Of a stretch of 5,572 bases of DNA, positions 1 through 5,572 are shown one piece after another. The stretch is from CAZSPL01 sp964608735. Its GTDB lineage: Bacteria; JAJVIF01; JAPKYR01; CAZSPL01. The DNA lies in NCBI GenBank assembly GCA_964608735.1, contig CAZSPL010000227.1, positions 1-5,572 on the forward strand. The letters run 5' to 3'. Position numbers and translations under genes: made by a program. The notes below the pieces were generated by a model. It saw nothing but the letters and a program-made list of their open reading frames with translations, was not told the DNA's origin and did no database searches. Within the stretch, counting starts at the first letter, position 1, and every line of letters begins with the position of its first letter.

Positions 1-531
1 CGTGAGGATTGGAAGGAGTATGGTACCGAGAAAATTTATCTGGCCGTAGGTTGTCACTTCAAGCGGAATACCAAGCGCGAAGATAAGATCGCCGAAGATG
101 AATTCCATGCCGCCTTCGTTCAGCGCTCGCGCCATTCCCATGCGGTCGACGCCGCTGGTCATAAGGCAGTGCTGGCCTTTTTTGAGGTAGCTTTGCCTGA
201 ACAATTTTTCGACCACGCGTTTCTCGTGAGTATGCTTGAGATCCGAGCCATCGACGACGGGAGTTGTCCCGGCGTTAAGCGCGAGGCGGGCGGCGTCGCG
301 CACGACATAGCGGCGTTTCGTCGTCCAGAGGTACATGTCCATCCCGCCAAGGCCGAAGCAGTCGACGTCGGGCGCGAGACGGCGCATCATCTCGCCGGCT
401 TTCTCGAACGAGCCATCGGTGCCGTAGCGGCTTATTTCAACGGTGCGTCCGAGTATTTCGGCTGTAAAATCCTTGTCCCGTTTCGACGAGCCGATCGAAA
501 TGGAGACTACTCGTAATGGTTTGTCGGTCAT
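1..531 (-). CDS. 'Quinate 5-dehydrogenase'-type conserved protein, N-terminal part (cut by left edge)
   Basis: The frame is open for 177 codons from the ATG at 531-529 to the window edge, so the C-terminus is missing. From memory of the family, proteins of about 300 residues labelled 'quinate 5-dehydrogenase' begin with a similar VVSxSxGSSKRD stretch. This one has GSSKRD at residues 14-19, YGTDGSF (36-42), CFGLGGMDMYL (58-68), VVDGSD (92-97), GVDRMGMARAL (127-137) and FGDLIFALGIP (146-156), in the family's order. The glycine-rich GLGGMD and the GVDRMG region suggest a nucleotide-binding fold, but I see no proven catalytic residue and the family name is untested as far as I know. The start follows the DUF3084 stop by only 4 bp and lacks a good Shine-Dalgarno, which suggests translational coupling. 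The start fits because family members begin a few residues before the VVS stretch. Family assignment is fairly sure; function is not. Confidence 0.8.
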   Translation of the reverse strand, partial: MTDKPLRVVSISIGSSKRDKDFTAEILGRTVEISRYGTDGSFEKAGEMMRRLAPDVDCFGLGGMDMYLWTTKRRYVVRDAARLALNAGTTPVVDGSDLKHTHEKRVVEKLFRQSYLKKGQHCLMTSGVDRMGMARALNEGGMEFIFGDLIFALGIPLEVTTYGQINFLGTILLPILT

Positions 532-535
532 CTTT

Positions 536-1885
536 TTAGGGTGGTGTAGCCCAATCCTCCTCAGGCGGGATTTCCTCTATCTCGAATTTCATGTTGTCAT
601 CCTCGGGAACATCCGGCGCTATAACGAGGTAGTCGACGTTATATATGTCTTCAAGCGCCACGATATTGATATTGAAATCGACGGGATAATAGACGGCCTT
701 TCGTGCCATGTTTACAATCTCAGCGACGTCGGCGAATACGGGCCGGTCGATACCCTCGAAGATCATCCCGTCATTCTGGGCCTTCTCCCTTAGGGATTCC
801 ATCATTTCGTAAATGCCCCTCTGTATGGCCTTCATGTCCGTATCCGATGCAAATCTCCTGCTGTCGATGACTTCGCCCTTCTCGTAGATTCTCAAGTACC
901 TTTCCACCTTGAAATATGCCACCACTTCTTCATCCGCGAACACATGTTCCGCGGCGAAGATACGCGCTATGACAAGCTGGTCGCCATATGTATCGCGGTA
1001 CTTGTAGACTTCGTCGATAAGCTCGCTGTATTGTTCGACGGTGGGCTCCGCCATTTTATTGTGTTCCTCGTTATCGGGGTCGTCGTTGTCCCAGTATGCC
1101 TTCGCCTGCCTGATTGCATCGACGATCCGCTCATATTTCCAATCGGTGGGCACCTGGAATTCGGCGATAATCTGGCCCTTGAAGACCTTGACGCCGCCCG
1201 CTCTCATCTTGTCGATCTCAGCGCGCTTCTCCTCGATGGTCTTTCTCAGGTCCAGGACACTTGCCTGCATCGCGGAAATCTCGATATTCAGATTATTACG
1301 TTCGCTTTCAAGATTCTGAATTTCCTGCATCCGCTGGCTGAGCATCAATGTTTTCTGGTTGACTTGCCCGCTCAGGCTGTCAACTTGCGCGCGATATGCG
1401 GTAAGGGACGACTCGAGGTCGGTAATTTCACTGTCGAGTTTGGCAAGCTCGGATTCCTTTTCCGCTATCAACTCTGTCTTGACTTGGACATCGGCATCGG
1501 ATGCTTCGAGCAATTCCTTGAGCTTGGCCTTTTGCGACAGGAGATCGTCAACCTCCTGGTTCGCGTCGTAGAGGTTCTGCTGAGCCTGGGTGAGTTGTTC
1601 GCCCATCTGATCGAGGTCATCGCGCGCGCTCTGCAAATCATTCTGGATCTGGCGCAGCTCGAAAAGCATGGTGCGCACATCGGCGCTGAAAATAGCGAGG
1701 GCGGTGATGGTGATGGCGGTAATTATCATGCCGGTGATGACGGCAACGAGGATGGATGTATGCTTAGGGCGCAGCCCGAACAGCTTCATCCTGGCCTTGC
1801 CTATGCGCCGGCCTAAATTGTCACCGACATACGCCACCAGGCCGGAGACGACTATAAGGCCCAATATGAAAAAGAAACCGGTCAT
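536..1885 (-). CDS. DUF3084 membrane-anchored coiled-coil protein
   Basis: This is a 449-residue protein of unknown function that matches the DUF3084 architecture. Transmembrane segment 1 spans about residues 3-20. A conserved cytoplasm-type loop follows (GDNLGRRIGK at 21-30, then LFGLRPKHTSI at 35-45), which is the family's best signature. Transmembrane segment 2 spans about 45-67. A long heptad-rich coiled coil runs from about 72 to 228, rich in E, Q, L, K and S. A compact C-terminal domain covers about 232-425 and ends in an acidic tail containing IEEIPPEEDW. It is probably anchored in the inner membrane by the hairpin; which side holds the coiled coil cannot be read from the sequence. The ATG is the only possible start nearby, because an in-frame TAA lies four codons upstream (TAA ACG ATA GTC ATG). 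There is no clear Shine-Dalgarno. It sits 33 bp after the RidA gene and 4 bp before the quinate 5-dehydrogenase-like gene, so it is probably co-transcribed with both. Confidence 0.85.
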   Translation of the reverse strand: MTGFFFILGLIVVSGLVAYVGDNLGRRIGKARMKLFGLRPKHTSILVAVITGMIITAITITALAIFSADVRTMLFELRQIQNDLQSARDDLDQMGEQLTQAQQNLYDANQEVDDLLSQKAKLKELLEASDADVQVKTELIAEKESELAKLDSEITDLESSLTAYRAQVDSLSGQVNQKTLMLSQRMQEIQNLESERNNLNIEISAMQASVLDLRKTIEEKRAEIDKMRAGGVKVFKGQIIAEFQVPTDWKYERIVDAIRQAKAYWDNDDPDNEEHNKMAEPTVEQYSELIDEVYKYRDTYGDQLVIARIFAAEHVFADEEVVAYFKVERYLRIYEKGEVIDSRRFASDTDMKAIQRGIYEMMESLREKAQNDGMIFEGIDRPVFADVAEIVNMARKAVYYPVDFNINIVALEDIYNVDYLVIAPDVPEDDNMKFEIEEIPPEEDWATPP

Positions 1886-1918
1886 GACTATCGTTTATCG
1901 ATTCTGACGCTCAATGCG

Positions 1919-2380
1919 CTACGGCTTGATCTCGAAAATACAGACGAGCTCCATCACGGCATCGAGAGGAAGCCCGCCGACGCCGACGACCATCCTCGAA
2001 TGCAGCCCCGCATCGCCGAAGACATCCGCGAAAAACTCGCTCGCGCCGTTGAGCGCCTTCGGATGCTCGGCCATTCCCGGCGCGCTGTTGAAATATCCCT
2101 CGACGCGCACGACGTTTACGACCCGGTCGAGGGTTCCGAGGTTCGCCTTGAGGTTGGCGAGCGTGTTTATGGCGCAAAGCTTCGCGGCCTCGCGCGCATC
2201 CTCGATGGAAATCTCGTCGCCGAGTTTGCCCTTATAAACCAGCTGCCCGGCTTTCATGGGCAACACGCCGGAGCAAAACGCGAAACCGCCCGCTACTTTC
2301 ACCGGCACATACGCCCCGAGAGGCTTCGGAGCTTCGGGAAGTTCTATCCCGAGTTCCTTCAGCCTGTCTTCGATGCTCAT
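1919..2380 (-). CDS. RidA/YjgF/YER057c/UK114-family protein
   Basis: This 153-residue protein matches the RidA-like subfamily typified by an N-terminal RLxELGIxLPEAPxPxGAYVP stretch. Well-studied RidA proteins are cytosolic trimers that hydrolyse reactive enamine/imine intermediates, such as 2-aminoacrylate from serine/threonine dehydratases. Residues matching E. coli RidA landmarks are present: Tyr24 in GAYVP (Tyr17), Arg129 in HSRMVV (Arg105) and Glu144 in VMELVCIF (Glu120). Deaminase activity is therefore plausible, although this longer subfamily is less well tested. NSAPGMAEHPKALNGAS (98-114) is the subfamily's typical central block. The frame stays open back to 2554, but the ATG at 2380 is chosen because the family alignment begins there and a strong GGGAGGA lies 5 bases upstream; the extra 58 residues look like translated leader. 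It is the first gene of a probable three-gene operon. Confidence 0.92.
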   Translation of the reverse strand: MSIEDRLKELGIELPEAPKPLGAYVPVKVAGGFAFCSGVLPMKAGQLVYKGKLGDEISIEDAREAAKLCAINTLANLKANLGTLDRVVNVVRVEGYFNSAPGMAEHPKALNGASEFFADVFGDAGLHSRMVVGVGGLPLDAVMELVCIFEIKP

Positions 2381-2407
2381 GCGAATCCTCCCGCGATGGA
2401 ATCGCAT
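2379..2407 (-). repeat. Imperfect hairpin over the RidA leader, Shine-Dalgarno and start codon
   Basis: On the minus strand ATGCGA pairs with TCGCAT (6 bp). After one T-T mismatch, TCC pairs with GGA (3 bp), leaving a 9-base loop. The 3' arm includes the AT of the start codon and part of the Shine-Dalgarno. A competing small hairpin, GCGAT-TCC-ATCGC, shares the 5' arm and would leave the Shine-Dalgarno free. Modest translational control is possible but unproven. Confidence 0.35.
2386..2392 (-). promoter_or_regulatory. Shine-Dalgarno of the RidA gene
   Basis: The minus strand reads GGGAGGA followed by TTCGC and the ATG at 2380. It is the strongest ribosome binding site in the window, and it decides the start in favour of the 153-residue product over an upstream ATG at 2434 that has no such site. 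Confidence 0.85.
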
Positions 2408-2410
2408 AAG

Positions 2411-2440
2411 ATTATAAGTCACAATGAATTTCATTAACAG
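2411..2440 (-). promoter_or_regulatory. Candidate sigma70-type promoter for the RidA operon
   Basis: A perfect -10 hexamer, TATAAT, lies on the minus strand at 2416-2411. It is preceded after 18 bp by a weak -35, CTGTTA (3 of 6 matches), at 2440-2435. Transcription would start near 2404, giving a leader of about 24 bases that still contains the Shine-Dalgarno. The -10 is convincing by sequence and position; the -35 is poor, so an activator or a different spacing may apply. An inverted repeat fills the spacer (separate entry). Confidence 0.5.
2423..2435. repeat. 13-bp inverted repeat in the promoter spacer (possible operator)
   Basis: AATGAA, one central base, then TTCATT: two perfect 6-bp arms. 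It sits almost entirely between the proposed -35 and -10 elements, which is a classic repressor position. It is short and AT-rich, so chance cannot be excluded, and no regulator is visible in the window. Confidence 0.35.
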
Positions 2441-2518
2441 CGGGGATGTCGAATAATCGCGGATAGTGGTGAATTGAGGGTTGTTGAGAAAGCCCGCGAT
2501 ACCGGTGCCCTGGGTAGG

Positions 2519-2550
2519 CCGCATCTGATAAATAAGACATAAGGATGCGG
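2519..2550. repeat. Stem-loop with perfect 7-bp arms downstream of dnaE
   Basis: CCGCATC (2519-2525) and GATGCGG (2544-2550) are perfect inverted arms around an 18-base AT-rich loop. It lies about 90-120 bases past the dnaE stop. No U-tract follows the stem on either strand, so it is not a standard intrinsic terminator. It could be an RNA processing or 3'-end stem, a protein-binding site or chance. I see no convincing dnaE terminator elsewhere in the 257-bp intergenic region 2381-2637. Confidence 0.4.
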
Positions 2551-2637
2551 TCAACCCGGGGCTACGAGATATTTCTTTCTTTTCATTATTGAATAACAGA
2601 TGGCGTATCTATTTTCCTGAACCCCTTGTTGCTCGCC

Positions 2638-4410
2638 TCAACCGATGAGGACTTCGCGTACGCCGTTCATCGTCTCCAGCGCGCCTTTTCGCTTCGGATC
2701 GATGTCGACCATGATATCTTTACCGAGGTCGACCGATGCCTTCGCCGAGCCCCGCTGAAGCAGCAGCCGTACGCGCATAGGGCCTGATACCTCGCTGAAA
2801 AAGCCGAAGATGTCGTCCAAGCCGTCGTTGCCGGCTTCATCAAGGTCGACTTCCACCAGCACTTCCCCCCGCCTCGGCCTGACTGAAATTTCCTCGCGCG
2901 GCGCTTTGCGCTCTTCCTTCATTTCTATGGTGCCCGGAAGCGGTTCTTCGCTCGCTTCGCGGCGTTCGCCCGTATCGATTTTCGCCGCTGAATCAAACGG
3001 CTTCACCGAGCCCACTATCAAACGCAACTGCCGCTGGGTAACCATCTCGCCTTCCGGGCCGACGACGTCACGCTCTTCGACTTGAATCCGCCCATCGATA
3101 ATGATGATGGAATCCTCGATGAGATGTTCCCTGCATTCCTCGTATGTTTTAGGGAATACCAGCCCCTCGATCCGTCCGGTGAGGTCTTCCAACTGGATGA
3201 TAGCGTAGTTCTGGAGCCTCTTGGAAATCCTTCTCGACAGCGATGTCAGCATTCCGCCGACGGTGGTTTTTTTGCCTTCGTATGTATCGTCTATGTTTCC
3301 GATGCGGGTCTTGGCGATCTTCCCGAGCTTCTCGTTAATATCCTTGAGCGGGTTCTCGGAAAGGTAAATGCCGATGAGGTCCTTCTCCCGCTTCAGCAGT
3401 TGCTTCTTGGGAATTTCGACCTCATCCCTCGCGAGTTCCGGCTCGACCATCGCGGCGAGCTCGGAATCAACGAACAACCCGGCCTGGCCCCGGCGCACAT
3501 CTTCCTGCTTGCCCCGCCCGAATTCCATGGCCCTGTCGATGCTCGCGAGTTTCTCCGAGCGTGAGCCCTCGATAGAATCCATCGCGCCCGAAAGGATAAG
3601 GTTCTCGAATACCTGGCGATTCACGGAATGGGTGTCGACGCGTACGGCAAAATCGAATACTGATTTGAACGGCCCGCCGGTCTCGCGCGCTTTCACGAGT
3701 GTCTCGACCGATGTCGAACCGACATTTTTAATGGCGCACAAGGCGAAGCGGATGCCGTTGCCTTCAATCGTGAACGGACCAAGTGATGAATTGACATCGG
3801 GCGGAAGCAGCTCGATTTTCTTCCCGGCCATCTCATTGATTATCTGGCTTATTTTATCGGCGTCATGCATCTCGCTGGAGAGATATGCGGTGTAGAATTC
3901 AATCGGATAGTTCGCCTTGAGAAATGCGGTCTGGTATGCGACAAGCCCATATGCGGCTGAATGCGCCTTGTTGAAGCCGTAGCCGGCGAATTCCTCGATC
4001 TGGTCGAAAATGTAATCCGAAAGGTCGGCGGGTATTCCATTCTTCCCTGCCCCGTCGCGGAAATCATCGCGGTATTTATTCAGTTCCTCGCGCGAACGCT
4101 TCTTGCTTATCGCCTTGATGGCGAGCACGGCATCGCCGATATCGAGCCCGGCGAGCTTCTGGAGCATGAGTCCAACCTGCTCCTGGTATGTCAGCACGCC
4201 GTAGGTGCCTTCGAGGATAGTCTTCTCGAGCGGGTGGTCATATGCAATCGGCTCGATATTGTTCTTGCGCCGGGCATACCGAATGTGCAGCTTGCTTCCC
4301 ATGGGGCCGGGGCGATACAGCGCGATGCAAGCGATGATGTCGTCGATGCGGTCGGGGCGGATGTCGACGAGGAGTTCTTTCATGCCCCCGCCTTCCATCT
4401 GGAATACGCC
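2638..4410 (-). CDS. dnaE: DNA polymerase III alpha subunit, C-terminal portion
   Basis: This is the fingers-to-C-terminus part of the replicative polymerase: 590 residues read from the Gly codon at 4410 to TGA at 2640-2638. Recognisable in order are GVFQMEGGGM (1-10), ALYRPGPMGS (30-39), TYQEQV (74-79), GYGFNKAHSAAYG (143-155), a helix-hairpin-helix region (about 195-290), a likely beta-clamp binding motif QAGLF (309-313), GIYLSENPL (347-355), an OB-fold (about 368-470), a charged linker (about 476-512) and the short C-terminal domain found in DnaE1-type polymerases (about 513-590). The usual fingers motif LRRAM(G/S)KK reads AIKAISKK here (97-104). The gene continues into the 4528-5572 part; the interruption at 4411-4527 is an assembly fault. 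The predicted out-of-frame extension upstream of 4410 is not part of DnaE. No terminator is evident after the stop. Confidence 0.95.
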   Translation of the reverse strand, partial: GVFQMEGGGMKELLVDIRPDRIDDIIACIALYRPGPMGSKLHIRYARRKNNIEPIAYDHPLEKTILEGTYGVLTYQEQVGLMLQKLAGLDIGDAVLAIKAISKKRSREELNKYRDDFRDGAGKNGIPADLSDYIFDQIEEFAGYGFNKAHSAAYGLVAYQTAFLKANYPIEFYTAYLSSEMHDADKISQIINEMAGKKIELLPPDVNSSLGPFTIEGNGIRFALCAIKNVGSTSVETLVKARETGGPFKSVFDFAVRVDTHSVNRQVFENLILSGAMDSIEGSRSEKLASIDRAMEFGRGKQEDVRRGQAGLFVDSELAAMVEPELARDEVEIPKKQLLKREKDLIGIYLSENPLKDINEKLGKIAKTRIGNIDDTYEGKKTTVGGMLTSLSRRISKRLQNYAIIQLEDLTGRIEGLVFPKTYEECREHLIEDSIIIIDGRIQVEERDVVGPEGEMVTQRQLRLIVGSVKPFDSAAKIDTGERREASEEPLPGTIEMKEERKAPREEISVRPRRGEVLVEVDLDEAGNDGLDDIFGFFSEVSGPMRVRLLLQRGSAKASVDLGKDIMVDIDPKRKGALETMNGVREVLIG

Positions 4411-4516
4411 ATAACATTTCAGGATTAGCAGATAAACCAGTTTCAATTGCATAAATATATTTTGAATACTCCTCAAAACATTCTTCAATTGAATCAAATC
4501 CTGACTTAGATCCAAA
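4397..4516 (-). CDS. Foreign endonuclease Q (EndoQ, PHP-family) fragment on a chimeric contig tail
   Basis: Forty codons are open in a frame different from dnaE. They read FGSKSGFDSIEECF, then YIYAIETGLS, then NPEMLWRIPD. From memory, this is the conserved block of EndoQ, a PHP-domain endonuclease of roughly 400 residues that cuts 5' to deaminated bases such as uracil and hypoxanthine; the block usually precedes an SNSDAHS-type motif. Bases 4411-4517 contain only 30 G/C of 107 (28%), and 5 of the first 36 codons end in G or C, unlike every neighbour. The dnaE frame resumes exactly at 4410, and TGGCGTATTCCAGAT (4411-4397) is meaningful in both genes (WRIPD in EndoQ, GVFQM in DnaE). I infer a misjoin with DNA of a low-GC organism. 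Both ends of the fragment are artificial; it should not be counted as a gene of this genome. Confidence 0.8.
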
Positions 4517-4517
4517 A

Positions 4518-4527
4518 NNNNNNNNNN
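4518..4527. other. Assembly gap (10 N)
   Basis: A run of ten N joins two contigs inside dnaE. The length is a placeholder and not a measurement. The flanks show that no dnaE sequence is missing: the upstream contig ends in GGCGT (minus strand, 4532-4528), and the same GGCGT begins the downstream dnaE part (4410-4406). Confidence 0.97.
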
Positions 4528-5572
4528 ACGCCGAGAGTATCGCCGTTGCTCAGGAGTTCGTATGTCTTCGGGTCGTCGAGGGGGATGTTGTTTAGATCGA
4601 TCTCGACATCGTGCCTTTCCTTCACAAGCTTGCGAATGTGATCGAGGTAGGTGAGCGTGCGCAGGCCGAGGATGTCCACCTTGATCAGACCGAGCTTGTC
4701 GATGTAATCCATCGAATACTGCGCGACCATCTGGTCGGTGGAATCCATCGTCTGAAGCGGCACGCTCTTGACGATGGGGCTTCCCGAAATGACGAGCCCC
4801 GCGGGATGTACCGATACGTTTCGCGTAAGGCCCTCGATCGCCATGGCGAATTTCATCCACTCGCGAAGAGGCGCGCTTTCGTCATACTCGGCTGTCAACT
4901 CGGGAACCTTCTCGATCGCTTCGCGCAGGTTTGCGTTGAACGGAACGAGCTTTGCGATGCGGTCGGCTTCGCTCAGGGGTAGATCAAGCACGCGGGCGGT
5001 ATCGCGTACAGCGGCGCGTCCTTTCAGGCGGTTGAAGGTTATAATCTGGCAGATGTGGTCTTCGCCGTAGCGTTGCTGGATGTAATGCATCACCTCGGCG
5101 CGTCGCTGGGGGCAGAAGTCGATGTCGATGTCGGGCAGGCTCTTGCGCGCGGGATTGAGAAAGCGCTCGAACAGCAGGCCGTACTTTATCGGGTTGACTT
5201 CGGTAATCCCGAGCGACCACGAAACCACCCCGCTTACCGCGCTTCCCCTGCCCGGCCCGACCGGTATGCCGGACTGCTTGGCGAAATTGACGGCATCCTG
5301 CACGATGAGGAATACGGCCGCGAATCCCATGTCGGCGATGACCGAGAGTTCATACTTGAGTCGATCGATGTAATTCGGCGGGACATCGCCGCCCATTCTC
5401 GACTTGAGTCCCTCTATCGCGAGCCCGGCAAGATGTTCATCGCTCGTCTGGCCCTTCGGTAAGGGGTATGTGGGAAAATCGAAAACGCCGAACTCGGGCT
5501 GGAAATCGATCATATCGGCGATCTTAACCGTATTCGAGAGCGCTTCCGGCACGTGCTCGTGGACGGCCAGGG
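4528..5572 (-). CDS. dnaE: DNA polymerase III alpha subunit, central palm portion (N-terminus beyond right edge)
   Basis: About 348 residues of the polymerase core run in from the right edge. The frame is open to the edge (LAVHEH then VPEALSNTV), so the GTG at 5552-5550 is an internal Val and not a start. The PHP domain and true start lie outside the window. Seen in order: PEALSNTVKIAD, the family's FPTYPLPKGQTSDEHL-type linker, VGPGRGSAVSG with the phosphate-binding GPGRGS, YGLLFERFLNP, and PDIDIDF with catalytic Asp codons at 5132-5130 and 5126-5124. Further on are TFNRLKGRAAVRD, SVHPAGLVIS, and IKVDILGLRTLT with the third catalytic Asp at 4676-4674. It ends at GDTLG plus two bases of the next Val codon, just where the gap begins. 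All catalytic residues are intact, so this is a functional replicative polymerase split only by the assembly. Confidence 0.95.

Noticed and set aside
169..516. Plus-strand open frame opposite the left-edge gene
   Set aside because: It is a shadow of the quinate 5-dehydrogenase-like gene, whose minus-strand frame has a recognisable family sequence throughout.
944..1816. 290-codon open frame on the plus strand
   Set aside because: It is wholly antisense to the DUF3084 coiled-coil region, has no recognisable domain, and arises because the repetitive Glu/Gln/Leu codons leave the complementary frame open.
2381..2554. 58-residue N-terminal extension of the RidA protein
   Set aside because: The extension has no family similarity and overlaps the predicted promoter and inverted repeats. 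The ATG at 2380 has a strong Shine-Dalgarno and matches the family start.
2526..2554. Second promoter with TTGACC (-35) on the minus strand at 2554-2549
   Set aside because: The -35 is good (5 of 6), but no acceptable -10 occurs at 16-18 bp spacing; candidates match at 3 of 6 or fewer.
4411..4527. Intein, intron or insertion element interrupting dnaE
   Set aside because: No splice-junction residues (Cys/Ser at one end, His-Asn at the other), no terminal repeats and no target duplication apart from the GGCGT explained by contig overlap. The segment encodes part of an unrelated gene and ends at an N gap, which fits a misassembly better.
4528..4860. N-terminal extension of the 740-residue frame crossing the N gap
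   Set aside because: Upstream of the gap this frame is a shadow of the true dnaE frame. It only appears continuous because the N run translates as unknown residues.
1..5572. CRISPR array, tRNA/rRNA gene, toxin-antitoxin or phage-defence system
   Set aside because: No regularly spaced repeats, no tRNA- or rRNA-like segments, and all long frames are accounted for by four housekeeping or conserved genes plus the foreign fragment.

Overview
The window is a piece of a bacterial chromosome of moderately high GC content. All real genes lie on the minus strand. In transcription order (high to low coordinates) they are dnaE (replicative DNA polymerase III alpha subunit, broken by a 10-N assembly gap), a RidA/YjgF-family protein, a membrane-anchored coiled-coil DUF3084 protein, and the first 177 codons of a protein resembling the family usually labelled 'quinate 5-dehydrogenase'. 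The 10-N gap, a foreign contig tail beside it, and the lack of close resemblance to a familiar genome suggest a draft or metagenome-assembled genome. The sequence alone does not let me name the phylum.

Region by region. 4528-5572 is the middle of DnaE, with the GPGRGS motif and all three catalytic aspartates; its PHP domain lies beyond the right edge. 4518-4527 is the N gap. 4411-4517 is not dnaE: it is a 107-base tail of about 28% GC. Read on the minus strand, it encodes an in-frame fragment strongly resembling endonuclease Q (EndoQ, a PHP-family DNA-repair endonuclease). It is joined to dnaE through a short stretch that reads sensibly in both genes. This is best explained as a chimeric contig end, not biology. 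2638-4410 is the rest of DnaE to its stop codon. If the tail and gap are removed, the two dnaE parts join perfectly through a shared GGCGT. 2381-2637 is an intergenic region with a probable promoter and several inverted repeats. 1919-2380 is the RidA-family gene, 536-1885 the DUF3084 gene, and 1-531 the quinate 5-dehydrogenase-like gene, cut by the left edge.

The last three genes are closely spaced (33 bp, then 4 bp) and probably form one transcript from a promoter just upstream of the RidA gene. RidA proteins hydrolyse reactive enamine/imine intermediates. The DUF3084 and 'quinate 5-dehydrogenase' families have no well-established function. DnaE is separated from them by 257 bp and is probably a separate unit. 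I see no mobile element, CRISPR array, RNA gene or convincing new defence or metabolic system. The most notable signals are the dnaE/EndoQ assembly chimera and the small RidA-DUF3084-dehydrogenase-like cluster.
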